From Ulota crispa (lineage: Eukaryota > Streptophyta > Bryopsida > Orthotrichales > Orthotrichaceae), in NCBI GenBank assembly GCA_963920765.1, contig OY987242.1, forward strand, positions 32,760,002 to 32,824,001: DNA of 64,000 nt, in the 5' to 3' direction. The translations under genes and the position numbers were made by a program. This document shows, one piece after another, positions 35,211 to 48,507 of the stretch. Under the pieces are notes generated by a model. It was not told the origin of the DNA, did not search any database, and worked only from the letters and a program-made list of their open reading frames with translations. Numbering within the stretch: the stretch's first letter is position 1; each line of letters starts with the position of its first letter.

Positions 35211-35806
35211 ACACGGGAATGGAAGTTAAACAAACCTAGTTCTCCACGCAACAACAGAACCGCAGGGCATGAAGTTCGTCAGAGCCGCGCGAGCGAGTCA
35301 GAGCTCCACAACCTCCACCAGCGGAGCGCGCAACTACGCCATCGGACGGTCGGCCGATCAACTGCAGCCTCGTCTCTCCTCTCCTCTTCTCTCCTCTCCT
35401 CTTCCTCCAAACCAACATTCACTACCAAACCCTGAGACGCGGAAAACACGCGCGCGCGAGGGCAGCAGTGCAGAACCTAACAGATCCACCAACATTCATC
35501 AATCACCAAAACGAACTCATCACCATGATCATGTCCCGCCCCGACGTCCAACACGAACAATACACCTCCCTTTCAACAACTGCGGCTACAAAAACTAAAC
35601 TAAGCTATCGCTACAATCTGCACCAAATCCAGGCAACGTTGAAAGTGCGCTACCTGAAAGATTTCGCCTCCAATTTAAACGCCTACTCAAACCATAGTCT
35701 CAAACAAAACACCTAAGCTTAAGTTAGTTCTCTCTCCTCTGTTTTTTCCGCTTTCTTCTGTCCTGTACCGCGCTGTCCACAGAGTAGATCCTGCTTTTGC
35801 GCTCAA
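35211..35806. promoter_or_regulatory. GC-rich, CT-rich stretch between divergent transcription units
   Basis: This stretch is GC-rich relative to the window, with pyrimidine-rich tracts (ctctcctctcctcttctctcc near 35374) typical of plant 5' UTRs and promoters. It lies between the minus-strand epimerase gene and the plus-strand ORF at 35813. It may hold the epimerase transcription start; no exact start can be fixed. Confidence 0.35.
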
Positions 35807-35812
35807 TTGTCA

Positions 35813-36424
35813 ATGGCGGCACAGAGCAACAGTAAAAGGCTCTTGCTCTCTTCCTCGTCATCTACTACAGTGCCAGCCAATTCCAGCAAATCTCCCCTTC
35901 CATTCCTCCGAGCGCGAGGGCGAGCACGGCCTTCGCAAAACAGAGTCACAAACGATGTGCACGACGACGGAAGTGAACGGGGAAACCGTAGTTTTCTCCC
36001 GCCTGCCCGGAGTCGCTGCCCTTTCGCCCCGCCTCAACCTTTCTCCCTACCTGCCCGCTGCCCTTTCGCCCCGCCGCAACCTTTCTCCCTATCTGCCCGC
36101 TGCCCTTTCGTCCCGCCTCAACCTTTCTCCCTGCTTGCCCGCTGCCCGGGTTTCCTTTCAAACTGCCCTCAGGAATATTTCGTGCTACCTGCCCACTGCC
36201 CTTTTGCCCCGCCTGAACCTTTCTCCCTGCTTGTCCGTTGCCCGGGTTTCCTTTCGAATTGCCCTCAAGAATATTTCGTGCTACCTGCCTACTGCCCTTT
36301 TGCCCCGCTTGAACCTTTCTCTCTGCTTGCCCACTGTCCAAGTTTCCTTTCAAACTGCCCTCGGGAATATTTTGTGCTACCTGCCCGCTGCCCAGGTTTT
36401 CTTACGAACCGCCCTCGAGAATAA
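35813..36424 (+). CDS. Unrecognised Pro/Cys-rich tandem-repeat ORF, 203 residues
   Basis: ATG at 35813 (context caATGgcg) opens MAAQSNSKRLLLSSSSSTTV, a Ser-rich start followed by an Arg-rich stretch. From about residue 64 the protein is repeats of two units: RCPFAPPQPFSLPA (14 residues) and RCPGFLSNCPQEYFVLPA (18 residues), which later alternate as a 32-residue block. No known domain is recognised. The same DNA is also open in a second plus frame (35955-36461) and on the minus strand (35946-36353), as happens when a 3n-long repeat array lacks stops. So the ORF may be real, or a by-product of the minisatellite. It could be the first exon of a gene divergent from the epimerase. Confidence 0.35.
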   Translation: MAAQSNSKRLLLSSSSSTTVPANSSKSPLPFLRARGRARPSQNRVTNDVHDDGSERGNRSFLPPARSRCPFAPPQPFSLPARCPFAPPQPFSLSARCPFVPPQPFSLLARCPGFLSNCPQEYFVLPAHCPFAPPEPFSLLVRCPGFLSNCPQEYFVLPAYCPFAPLEPFSLLAHCPSFLSNCPREYFVLPARCPGFLTNRPRE

Positions 36425-36540
36425 TTCGTGTTACCTACCCGTTGCCCTGGTTTTCTTTTGAATCGCCCTCGAGAATGTTTCCTGCTACCTGCCCATTGCC
36501 ATGGTTTCCTTTCAAACCACCCTTGAGAATAGTTTGTGCG
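36003..36540. repeat. GC-rich minisatellite of 42-bp and 54-bp units
   Basis: Units built on 'ctgcccgctgccctttcgcc' and 'aactgccctcaggaatattt' repeat, first as 42-bp units and then as a 96-bp compound. Divergence increases toward the right. Both unit lengths are multiples of three, which keeps several frames open. Confidence 0.85.
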
Positions 36541-37200
36541 TCTCGGTTGGAACGGGATGGTGGCTGTTGGTGCCCATTTTGCATGGAATTTCACAAGATT
36601 CCTCTTGGCGGTGTGAAAGAGAGTGTTCAGTTGACATGGGTAGGGCCAATGTGGTCTGTGTTGTTATTAACTTACAAATCCTCCTCCCCGTTGTACCAAC
36701 GGAGTCATGCCTTCCATGGCCCCTCGGCATGGCCCCATGTTATCCTCCTATGTCATCCCTGGTTAAACTTGTATTCCCTTTTTATTCAACTTTTGTTAAA
36801 CTTGTAGTTTGGTTTGACTATTTTTAAGTGGAACTAAAAATAGGCTTTATGGAATTGTTGTCATCATTTTCAAAACTGTCAAGGACTACCATCACGAAAT
36901 TGTCATCCTCACTTATGGAACTGTTGAGGACTACCAATTGTATTCATTAACTTATGTTACCTCAAATGCCACTCATTCTGATTGGAATTCTTACGTTCTT
37001 ATACTTTCTCATAACAAAAAACAATAACAACATCTATTATTATCCACTTCCAAAATTGAGTGGAAAGATTGGCACTCTTGCCTAAATAGTGAAGAAACTA
37101 GAACTACTACTGAGGCTCTAACTAAATATTGAAAAAAAATGGAACTATTGCTGAGGCTCTAAACATTGAAAAAACTGGAACTACTTTTGAGGCACTACCG
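36541..37200. other. Flank of the minisatellite, no gene recognised
   Basis: 36541-36830 is open in two plus frames with no family resemblance and may be 3' transcribed sequence of the repeat ORF. The rest is AT-rich with a short duplication of 'actactgaggctcta'. Confidence 0.3.
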
Positions 37201-37893
37201 AGGGCCCCTTTACACTAGAGCTGAGAAGCCATGGAGAGCAAAATTTCAGCCAATGAAAATTCCAGGAGTTGAGAAGACCAAGAAACGTCATTTTAGAGGG
37301 ACAAGGAAAAGAGAAATGAGGTGGACAACACTTTTGTCCTCCATGGCAATGAAAAAGCACAAGGTTGGGGTCCCCATAATTATAGTCTTGCCCACCTAAA
37401 GAGGTAGGCCTGACTAGAATTTCGGGGACCAAGAATCCTTTCTCATTTTACACTACAACAAGAAGCCTCTACCTCTAAAGACCAGCATTTCAAAGGCAAC
37501 CATGGCCCATTGAGGATTTTCTTTATGTCTTCACTTGCAATGTCACTTTACATTATTTTTATTTTTTCTAAAGGACAATAAAAAGAGAAAATGAGGTGGA
37601 GAACACTTTTTATCCTTTGTGGCAATGAAAGTACACAATTTTAAGTCCCCCAAAATTTGCATCAAGCCTAACAAAAGAGGTGCGTTTGGAGATCATTTGA
37701 CCAAAATCTTTTAGGATGATCACTTTTATTTATTTTTTATTTTTATTTTTCAATAGTATTCAATTTTATATCATCTTCTCATTTTACATTACGATCAAAG
37801 GTTGTTACCTCCAAAAGCTAACCTTTCAAGGACAAATCATGGGCCACAAGGGATTTTCTACTTGGCTTCTTGCCTCTAGTGTATAAGGGACCT
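37201..37893. mobile_element. MITE-like element with AGGGCCCCTTTACACTAGAG ends and an internal duplication
   Basis: The left end and the inverted right end (AGGTCCCTTATACACTAGAG) match in most positions. The interior has two diverged copies of a block of about 250 bp ('aaagagaaatgaggtggacaac', 'ctcattttacactac', 'aaggcaaccatggcccattgagg') at about 37300-37520 and 37570-37870. No target duplication is clear. Termini resemble those at 44958 and 45611. Confidence 0.6.
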
Positions 37894-38139
37894 AAACGAT
37901 TCACAAAAACCAACTTTTCAGAAGGGGATCTTGATATCTAAGGTTGCCAATCTTGTCATTGAAGTTCTTACCTTCCAAGAATTTTGAAAAAAGAGTTGGG
38001 GGGATTAGCTTTGGAGAATCTTTCATATGTTTGGGATTCCTTGTGATGAGTCTTAATGCGCCACATGTACAACATTCTCCAACCCAAAATTTTGGCCAAA
38101 AGTTTCAATCTTTGCCCTTTAATCTTGCACCTAACTATA

Positions 38140-39429
<1,290 letters not shown>

Positions 39430-39576
39430 CACCCCTTCCGTAGATTGCCAAATCCCAACTTTCAACTCACAACTAATCAAAGTTTAGGATTTTCATGAAA
39501 GATAGTGTGAACAACCCCTTACTCAAAAAGAAGCCAATGCCACATGGATAGGGATAGAGCCTTGAAGACCACTAAA

Positions 39577-39905
39577 CTCATGCTAAGGTAGGAGCACCCA
39601 TAAGCATCAGTGTCCCCATAACCGTCACTTCTGAAATCTTGCAAAATCTGTGGAAGTGAATAGATGTAATGACAAGAATGTATAACATGTGAACATGAAT
39701 TCTTAAAAGTGGTTATGGGTGCAATGGCAGTTTGCTCTTTAAAAAATTCATAACTTATTCTCACAGTATCCAAATAATACATTTGAAAGTGCAAACTTAT
39801 TTATTTTTTGTTCCTAATAGAATCCTATAATTTGCTAGTTGTTTATTAATAATCATCATGTTCAAAACCCTTAGTTTGACGTTTATGGGTGCTCCTACCT
39901 TAGAT
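39577..39905. mobile_element. TA-flanked MITE, AGGTAGGAGCACCCAT family
   Basis: The left end TAAGGTAGGAGCACCCATAA and right end GGGTGCTCCTACCTTA are inverted repeats with TA on each side. Length is about 330 bp with no coding sequence. Relatives are at 5109, 8927, 18117 and 41402. Confidence 0.85.
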
Positions 39906-40625
39906 TTTATGACTCAAACACCTTGATGGTGCGGCCAAAGTGAAAAACGTTAGAAATTTTGCACAAGCCAAAAAAAAGAGTTTAAGAATTTATCATCAAA
40001 AGATTGAATTGAGAATTTCAAATCCACATTTGGATCCAAACACGAACCTCGGTATAGTACGCAATTGACCAACTCCAAAATAGGCGCAGTTTTTCCTTTT
40101 ACCCTTGTTCATAAGTAGAGCTCTTCTACCATGGCCCTACAAACAAGGTATCAAAGTCATTAAGTCTAGTGTGAGTTTTGGTGAAATCCATATCTCATGG
40201 ACATGGAAAAGGCTTAGTGAATTGCACATACATTGATGTGGAGCTAAGCTGGACAATCTTAGGTTTTTTTTACAAATAAAATTACAATTTGCCTCAACTA
40301 CTCGAGGAACCCCAGTAGAGTATACAACAAAGTTTTTTTTTGTTTTGGTCAGGATAGAGCAACCTGCATCCCGAAATGCACGCAGGTAAGGAAAGTTGAA
40401 TAAAATAGACAAAGTCGATGATGTGTGCACGTCCATCCATGAATTTACTAAAATTTGTTAAAACTGTACAAATTTTGGCAAAGTTGATGTATTCTTCGGG
40501 TTTGTTTGGTGATTTCATTGACTTTTTCATCCAATGTTCTTGATTTAATGTTAGTTGGTTTCATATTGATGTAAGATTTAGGGAATTTTTTGTCAAGAAA
40601 AAAACCCTTAATAAGATAAGAACAC
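39906..40625. repeat. Stretch with two dispersed repeats
   Basis: 40322-40612 is copy 2 of the 'GTTTTTTTTG...GTAAGG' repeat (see 23660). 40140-40215 ('aagtcattaagtctagtgtgagtttt...catggacatgg') recurs as 40970-41045 and partly at 39530-39570. No gene is assigned. Confidence 0.55.
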
Positions 40626-40813
40626 TTAATATTAATAGTGTATTTAACGTTGTCACTCTCTACACAAAGTGATCACTCTAGAACTTGAATCTATACCATA
40701 AATAACTTATCATTTTAGCTACATTAATAGGCTATTTATGATCTACGTAGATTTGAAATTCTAGAATGACCACCTTGCGTAGAGAGTGATGCCATTAGAT
40801 ACAATATTAATAT
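40626..40813. mobile_element. Foldback MITE with TTAATATTAATAGTG ends
   Basis: The left arm ('cactctctacacaaagtgatcactctagaa') is complementary to the right arm ('ttctagaatgaccaccttgcgtagagagtg'). The pairing extends to the outer 'taatattaata' ends. Confidence 0.8.
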
Positions 40814-40831
40814 GGGGTGCTCCTGCATGAT

Positions 40832-40906
40832 ACAAACAACCAACTTACAAACAACCAACTTACAAACAACCAACTTACAAACAACCAACTTACAAACAAC
40901 CAACTT
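40832..40906. repeat. 15-bp tandem repeat, five exact units
   Basis: The unit acaaacaaccaactt is repeated five times without change. Confidence 0.97.
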
Positions 40907-41401
40907 CAAAAGTGCGACAAATTTTTACTTTTCATAAAATAGCAGAACTTTTTTCACCCTGCCCCTACAAAGTGTCGAACTCATTAAGTCCAGTGTGAGT
41001 TTTAGTGGCATCCGTGCCACGCGGATATGGACAGAGCCTCTGGTGGTAGTGGGGCTGCTGAGAGGGAGTGGTGTCTTGCCATACTGGTGCCAGTTGGAGA
41101 ATCATGGTGGATGAGCTGTAAGACGGACCTTCAATTCCAAATAATGTCCAGCCTTGCCAGTGCAAATCACATGGAACTCATTTGCAGAAGGCCATGATAC
41201 TTTCGTCAGGGGTCTTTTTCTTTTCCTTTCTTGGTGCTTGTCATTTGTGGTACACTACCAGTACCACTTTGGGTACCACTTTGAAAAGGCTGGGTACACT
41301 GCACATAGCTGGGAGCACAGTCCGGAAAGTTCTGTAGGAAAATCGGTTCATTTCTTAGTTTTGTTGATAAGGATCAGCAAAAGAAAATCACTCGATAGCT
41401 G

Positions 41402-41807
41402 CCTAAGGTAGCCGCACCCATCAGCATGACCGTCTTCATGGGCGTCTCATGGGCGTTACTGACATCATAATCAAAAAAGCAAATGTTTATGAGTGAATTA
41501 AGTGATGGTTATGAGTGACAAAGTGATGGTTGTGGGTGACTGGTATGACAGTTTTGAGTACCCATCTCACTATTTAAGAATCAACAAGCCTTGTTTTTAG
41601 CATCTCTTACACATGGTTCTTACAATTTCAGTGATTTAGCACTTTGAAAATACTCACGCACACATGACTATGTGGATAACTTCCCAACTTAAACTAATAT
41701 TGTTTGTTCTCTATTTCCAATCTAATGATACAATTTTTTCCCTTGTCCAACTACCCTAACCATGCTAAAGTGCTTAAACTCACGCTTATGGGGGCAGCTA
41801 CCTTAAA
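41402..41807. mobile_element. TA-flanked MITE, AGGTAG/CACCCA family
   Basis: The left end is TAAGGTAGCCGCACCCATCA; the inverted right end is TAAGGTAGCTGCCCCCATAA. TA lies on both sides. The segment 'gactggtatgacagttttg' is shared with the copy at 18117. Confidence 0.8.
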
Positions 41808-42609
41808 GCTCATTTTTTTTTCTGATACAATTTTGTCATTTTCATTAACCATTTGGCAAATTTTCCAGTTTTTGAAATCTTCCTAGGCATGTTTCCAAAA
41901 TGTCATGGGTGTGGTTGGATTTGTTTCCCTCTCTGTGGCGTTTTCAAAGGAGTTCATGATTTAAGATTCCATTATTTGATGTCCTTGATAAGAGTTGAAT
42001 TTGGCCAAGTCTCCACTTTCTTTGGGTCAAGAATGTTGCTTTTGGAAAATGCATGGATCCAAACGAGGGTTCGTGCATTTTCTAGAAGCCAATCACAACA
42101 ACAAAACAGCACATATAATTAAACTTAACTCACTAGTTTGAGAATCAAATATGCCAAATAAACATGAAGTATTGTTTGAACTGAGGTCAACTAAAAAGAG
42201 TCAAGTAATTTAATAGGTCAAATAATCAAGGATGGAGAATCTATTTACTCTTTTCAAATAACTAGACTTGTTATTGGTTGAACGTCACCTTACTTAGTTG
42301 GACCAGTGGGAGAAACAAATGTTCAACATTGGAAATAAGAAAAACTGTATTTCCTAGTGATGAGATTTCTAAGTCTACTGAAGATGCTCTTAGTAAAAAT
42401 AATCCTTGGGTAGGAAAAGTTATATGTGTCAATAAGGCAATACACCAAAATCAGGTTTAGACTAATATTTTGGGCTCTTTGTGTTTGCTTTGGGCCTTTT
42501 GTGTTGTCTTTCCCTTTTTCCTACGGTGCATGTACAATAGTGAGGTTTAAAGGAGCTATAGGTATGTACACCTAAAAGATGGTGATGTTTTCAACCATGC
42601 ATTGAGGGA
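41808..42609. other. Intergenic stretch, nothing assigned
   Basis: The plus ORF at 41853-42122 has some cysteines and aromatic residues but no recognised domain and no good start context. Confidence 0.3.
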
Positions 42610-43527
42610 TTAACCCCTAAAGGCCCAAGGAACCCACTTTGGGCTTTATGAGAACTTGGGCAAGCTCTATTGATTTCATAATTTGGAAATTTTTCATGAA
42701 ACTTTTAGGATGGATGCTACTCATCATAATCTACATGTGAAGCTTCATTTCATGTCATTCAAATAAGTATTGCAACAGTTATAAGCTTTTTTCAATTTCA
42801 ATGTCAAACCAGGCAAGCAAATATTATATTCTAATTTTTTTTAAATTTTTTTATAGAATTGTATAGATTGATACCTACTCAAAAAAAATTGAATCACTCA
42901 ATCCCAAATAATGAGGTAAGAGTTAAAAGGAGTTTTCTTTTGTAGGCAATGAAGGTAGGAAGAGGGTAGAAAAAACATATAAAGTTATCTTTTACTCTCA
43001 ATTTTGAAAAATTACAAATGAAAATGAAAAATAAAGTTACTAATTGTTTGTTAGAGCATTCTCACCATTGGGATTCACAATTTTCAAATTCTTCCAAAAC
43101 TTATTAGCATATTAGTTATATCTTTCATTTATCAATACCTTTCAGTTTACAATTTTTGTAAAAATGAATCCAAAATTTTTTTGGTTGAATTTTTTTATAT
43201 ATGCTTTCAACCCATTTTCCAACATATTGCCAAAATTGTACAAGAAATACAACATATGTGTTTTTTTCTAAACAGTTTGAAAATCAAAATTTCACCTTTT
43301 GAAAAAACTAGAAAAGCCTACATTTTGAAATTTAGGCACATTGATCTTGTAATTAATGGGAATATTCATTCTAAAATTTTGGGATAATGTACTTGTGCAA
43401 GCCAACCAAAGGATCCTACGGTTGAATTTGTTAGAAAATAAATTTCAATGAAGATTTTGACCATGGTTTGGGACTAGTATTTTGAAGCAGTTTTGGACCT
43501 CTCAACACAAAAAAATTTAGGGGTTAA
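42610..43527. mobile_element. TTAA-flanked element, CCCCTAAAGGCCC subtype
   Basis: The left end is TTAACCCCTAAAGGCCCAAG, with the subterminal palindrome 'gcccaaggaacccactttgggc'. The right end is AAATTTAGGGGTTAA. No intact ORF is seen. Confidence 0.78.
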
Positions 43528-44957
43528 CTTATTTTGTTGACATTTGCTACAAAATGCAATATGGTGTGATAGCGACAAAGACCGTGACAAAACCCACTCT
43601 ACACATGGCCTAGCTTACCATTGTATGGCAAAAATTAGATTTACCATGCTGATGCTCGTAACTAGCTAAGGCTCCAACCAAGTTGCCCAACTATAGCATG
43701 TTAGTTGTAATTTTCACAAGCCAAAAACCTTCATTTTCTACTGGCAACAAGCATTTTTTCTCTTGATTTCAATTGCAGGCACTTACATTAAGCAGGCATT
43801 CATAATTAATCTTGAACTTTTTTAGTGTATTATACAATGATCAGGGAGAACCGGTGGTTAGTGCATTGTCAGCTAGTTGAAATTGCAAAAAACTCAATTA
43901 AAATCTAAAACTACTGTATAAAAAGTCGGTCTTTTTCCCCAAAAAATCTAAATAGAGTATTATACAATAGAAGTTGAGATTTTTTTCAAAAAATAACTTG
44001 TGCATGTTGCTCAAAATCTAGTTGAAACTGGGAAAGGCCGGATTTCAACTGGTGAAGTTAAAAGTTCTCCCTAAACACTAGTATCATATTATAAAAGTTC
44101 ACCAAAAATGTATGGTTCAACAACTTCAACTATCCAAATGCATGGGCAACAAGGTCTTAACAATTTGATGATTAGAGCATTTACACCTTTATTGGCCAAA
44201 TTTGACTTGCTAAGAGTTTACATCTATTTTTGAAAAGTCCTCAAAATATTTGTCCCCCCACTCTTGCTCTTCAAATGTGCCTCATAGATAATCAATTGAA
44301 CAATCATCAGTCATCAAGTGAAGTATAGAATAAAACTCCATGAACATAAAATGAATTGTGATTTCAAGTGCCATTGCTTGACATACTTGGTTTAAGTATC
44401 AAAGAAATTTTTGAGGGACTAGGAGCACTTATTGCCAATGTCAAACCCTTTGCATGCAAGGGTTCAAACGCTCGTAGGGGTTAAAATGAAGGAGATCCAT
44501 GCATGCAATACCAATTGACCCCATCAAGGTAATGATTATTTCAATCAATATCCACTTAGTAGAGCCCTCCAGAAACAAACCCGCCCCCAAATTAACTGGA
44601 TGTTGATTAAATCCATGGTTTAGATTTAGGTATGAGATACACATTTTTAAACATTTGAATTCACTTAAATTGGCAATGATCAATTGGCTACCATCGCATT
44701 AGACACCGGCTTTCCCAAACATTTTATGGTCCCGTATATTTCAAAGGATAGTAAGATAGTGACTCGTGCCCAACTAATTTTGTTCATTTTGGCAAATTTC
44801 TATCACAGTTTTACCTCATTTGGATATTGCCTACGCTTGCATAACAATAGAATTAAGTAGAAAATTGGATAAGATTACCAAATCCCGATCAAAGAAATAT
44901 TTAGTTCACCTATACTGTTGATTGTAGCTTATTCCTGGATGATTGTGCTCACGTGAA
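43528..44957. other. AT-rich stretch, old repeats only
   Basis: 43800-44080 is distantly similar to 21735-22010. The minus ORF at 44441-44683 shows no known features. No gene is assigned. Confidence 0.35.
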
Positions 44958-45326
44958 TTAGGACGGCTTCACATTAGGACCGGCCAAGTCGAGAGGCTCT
45001 CAAATTGAGTGTCCAAATTTTGCCGAGAGGCCAAGAAAATGTACTGAAAATAAACAATAAATGCAGAAACTGATAGCAATAAATGATGAAACTGATAACC
45101 TCTCGCTCATAGTTTGGGTTTCTATTTTTGCTAAACCCAAACTTCCCTTTGAGAGGCCGCTAACCTTGGATGATAAAGTGCTGCCATGTAGGCAAATGGT
45201 GAATGATGGCTTTTGGAGTTTGGCCTCTAGTGTGAAGGCTTGAGCAGCCGGACTCTTGGTTTTGTTCAATCTCATTGGTGCACACTGACGGCCTCTTGAC
45301 CTTTGGCCATAGTGTGAACCCGCCCT
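44958..45326. mobile_element. PIF/Harbinger-like MITE, TTA target duplication
   Basis: TTA precedes GGACGGCTTCACATTAGGAC at the left and follows the inverted end GTGTGAACCCGCCC at the right. A 3-bp TTA duplication with GGG/GGA termini is the PIF/Harbinger (Tourist) pattern. The inner arms share 'cgagaggc' and 'gcctct' motifs. Confidence 0.65.
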
Positions 45327-45384
45327 TATTCTATTCCATTTTATTCCTTACCCAAATGCATTGTAGGGTGCTTGAGGGGGGAAC

Positions 45385-45600
45385 CTTTTTTTTTGTAGTT
45401 TCTTGTTTTTGTTGGTCAAGCAACATGCACCCAAGAACACATGCAAGTAAGGATAAAATGAAAAAAATCATCCAAATGTGCACATTCATTCATAAAATGT
45501 ACCAACATTAATCATTTCCATCCAAATTATGACAAAGCTGTTATTTTGTAAAAGAGATTTGGCAATCTCACCCATTTTTTCACTCAAAATAGACAGTATC
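45385..45600. repeat. Dispersed repeat 'GTTTTTTTTG...GTAAGG', copy 3
   Basis: It keeps the T-run, the 'gcaacatgcacccaagaacacatgcaagtaagga' context and 'tgtgcacattcattcat'. It is the most diverged of the three copies (see 23660 and 40322). Confidence 0.55.
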
Positions 45601-46372
45601 AAAATGAGATTAAGGGCTGCTTTACACTACAAGTCAAGGCATGAGTCAAGGTTAGTTTCTAACGTTTGACACCTCCAACACTTGATTGTGTTTTGTTAAT
45701 TTTCTGAAAATGGCCTCAAGGCCTTTACATTTGGAGTCAAAGCCAAAATTTTACAACATTTTTTAGCATTTAAATAACAACATTTTTAACACAACCACAC
45801 CTTAAAAATTGGTTCTTCCAAAAATCGGTAAGCTAATTCTTGACTTTGAGGCCATTGTTTCATTAAAATATGACTGTTTACATAAAAAAACATTCATTTG
45901 CGATAATTGACACTGTAGAATTGAATAAAATTTTCAAGAGCTCTCCTTGAACTCTTTTTAACCCATTCCTCTTAAATATTTCAAAACGTGCTTTAAAGGC
46001 TTCAATTTTTTGGCCTTTACGCTAATACACACAAGAGATTGGCCCCCATTATACTCCTAATAAAATGGACACTACGGTCGTTCTTTAAGCTTGAATTTTG
46101 GTTAACTCTTAAAAGATGTTGCCTACCAAAAGTGTTGTTTGTATCCATACAAGGACCATTGATTACTTGAAAAAAGAACTTCATGGCAAATATCAAAAAC
46201 TTTCAAAAAAATCTTAAATGAGTGGTGGTATGTTTGTGACTTGGCTTAAATTTTACAGCTCCAATGGGATTCAAGTGCTACCCAAATACCCCATCCATAT
46301 ACAACACAACAGAGTGTATACCATTACAGCAACATCCTTTGGAAATTAAAATAGCCCCAAGTTTTCATGGCC
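45601..46372. other. AT-rich stretch, possible Harbinger-like end at its left
   Basis: TAAGGGCTGCTTTACACTAC at 45613 resembles the termini at 37201 and 44958, but I cannot place its partner. Nothing else is assigned. Confidence 0.3.
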
Positions 46373-46612
46373 TTAACCCTTGAGTGCCCAAAGCTGAAAC
46401 AAAAAAAGCTTGACATGTGTGCAATCATAGTGCCCTTGTGAATTGAAAAATACGATTCAGAAAATCCGATTGTATAAATTATTAATGGAAAGCGTCTCCA
46501 TCATACTAAACCCAATTAGAAGAAGTTTCACCGTACTTCCAATGGAATTATATTGATCAAAATTGAGCTGACCCATCTTTTTGAGAGACATTCTCGGGTG
46601 CTCAGGGGTTAA
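46373..46612. mobile_element. Short TTAA-flanked element, CCCTTGAGTGCCC subtype
   Basis: The left end is TTAACCCTTGAGTGCCC and the right end GGGTGCTCAGGGGTTAA. At 240 bp it is close to the size of the shell at 30193-30779 without its nested MITE. Confidence 0.82.
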
Positions 46613-46845
46613 CTCATAAGGCAAAGCGGCCCAAAGTCTAGTATGAATTCCATGACTTGCTTTTGTTGAATCTTTACTGCACATTATTGACATGGATCTC
46701 CGTAGCGGTGGGAAATCCTAGCCTGGGATATTTTCGAATGTGGGCGAAGAACCAGGTGTCCAACCCCTGTCAGTCCACGTCATCACATGCACGAACAAGT
46801 TCGATGAAAGTCCTCTTTTTGCACACTTCTATCGGCTGTATCATC

Positions 46846-47150
46846 TACACCAAAGAGTGCATTTAAGGTGCCCCACTCTAATTTTTTGATATTTTACACT
46901 ATTTAAATACTTACTGCTGTTATAGTAATTTTCAGCAATAATTTTTGTAGTAAGCGATTTTTAAACTCCTTGACAATAACAACACATTGTAAAAAGATAA
47001 ATTAGCGGTGTCAATGTTGTAAAGCATATAAAATCCTAATATCTAAAGAGTTACATGCACCTTTAAGTGACCAAACCAAGAGTCATGAGGTAACTTTCCA
47101 TGGTAAGGCAACCTAATTGTTAAAACAACCTAAATGCACTATTTGGTGTA
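46846..47150. mobile_element. MITE, TA-flanked CACCAAATAGTG family
   Basis: TA-flanked ends CACCAAAGAGTGCATTTAAG and CCTAAATGCACTATTTGGTG, about 0.3 kb. It is close to the copy at 9797 along its whole length. Confidence 0.87.
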
Positions 47151-47310
47151 GAATAAGATAAATTCTTTTTTGGTTTTTGTTTTTGGATGAAACTTTGGTA
47201 TTATCATGTACGGAAAACCACGATTCTTGCTTCAAAGCATTCCAAGCAAAATATTTGAGCAAAACTTGACGAACATTTGTCTAAAATGGACATGGACGAA
47301 TTTTATAACA

Positions 47311-47886
47311 CAGTCCCTCTGTCCCATTATAAAGCTCCAAAAACTTCTCCGTGAGGGAGTAACTGTATTTTTAGTCATTATGCTATTGGCAAATGCATCC
47401 TAGAATCAATATACCACCTACCAAATATCTGCAAAATCTCAAGTTTTTATGTTGTCGTTTAGACACCCAAATTCCTCGCAAAAAGTACCATATTTGTGTG
47501 AAGGCTACCGGCTCCTCATTATTTTAGTCTTTGTGCTAGTGACACATGCATTCTAGAATCAATATACCATCTACCAAATGTGTGCAAAATCTCCAGCTTT
47601 GATGTTGCCATTTGGGCACCCAAATTCCATGCAAAAAGTACCATATTTGTACGTGTTACTAGCTCCTTGTTATTGATGATTTAAAGATTAGTAGCAACAA
47701 TGGTACCTCATATGGACAAGGCCAAGCTTTTTAAGAGAGGAATGCTCTTTAATTGCTTAACTTGCCCCCATGAGATCATTGAACATGACAAATGTTTTTT
47801 CAGCAATTGAAATCAGCAAAAGAGAATCTTTTAGTGGGACAAGAACTATGCCTAATTTGGAGCTTTATACTGGGACAGAGGGAGTA
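47311..47886. mobile_element. Stowaway-like (Tc1/mariner) MITE, two-module form
   Basis: The left end is CAGTCCCTCTGTCCCATTAT (the left TA is mutated) and the right end TGGGACAGAGGGAG followed by TA. Two internal modules lie at about 47409-47500 and 47560-47655, as at 14811. Confidence 0.87.
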
Positions 47887-47901
47887 CTCCTAAGGATAGT
47901 A

Positions 47902-48180
47902 CAATGACAATGATATTTGTTATTTATGTGATCATTTAACTCATTCTAAATCTCTTTTGGTTGTCTATTATTGTTCATGTTAACAATTAGTGTTTATGTT
48001 GAAAATTATTTTAGAGCAAGTTAAATTAATACAATACTAGATTAGGATTTCTGGTGAAAATTTAGTCAAAAAATAGTGTTTATATTGACAATTGGTGTTG
48101 ATAACACCAGTAGTGTTGTTGACACTTAGTGCTACAATTTGAGATGAGTATTGTCAACACTATAAATTACTATTAGTGTA
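47902..48180. mobile_element. Possible TA-flanked MITE related to 30312-30662
   Basis: The right end CTATTAGTG followed by TA matches the family; the left end (TACAATGACAATGATATTTG) is diverged. Internal 'gttgacacttagtgctac' motifs resemble the interior at 30330-30420. Confidence 0.4.
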
Positions 48181-48507
48181 GTTGAAAAATGATGTTGGAA
48201 CATCAAGTTATGGTGTCAAAGCTTAACGCCTTAGGCCCTAAATAGCATCTTTTCTATAGTAATTTTTAGGTTGGTGTGTGGGATGAAGGCAAGTGCATCA
48301 AAATGGTACACTTTATTTACCTCATAGTCTTGGAGGACATATGGGTAATCAAATCTAATAAAACTTAATAATAGCAGTTTAAGGAGAAAACCGACTCGAA
48401 TCATTTCTCAAATTTGGGATGAATACGAATAATCAAATGTTGAAATCACACAAAACCTATTATAGACTCGATATGCCCCTCGACATTCAAAATTTTAATT
48501 GATGGTA

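Noticed and set aside
35955-36461. Second plus-frame ORF (168 residues) and minus ORF (35946-36353) in the minisatellite
   Set aside because: They result from a repeat with unit lengths divisible by three. They lack the upstream ATG context and non-repeat N-terminus that support the 35813 frame.
40294-40530. Minus-strand peptide with FAKICTVLTNFSKFMDGRAHIIDF, resembling the VHIID core of GRAS transcription factors
   Set aside because: The likeness covers about 25 residues. The related repeat copies at 23660 and 45385 have stops or different frames there, and no other GRAS motif follows. Chance similarity or a very decayed fragment is more likely.
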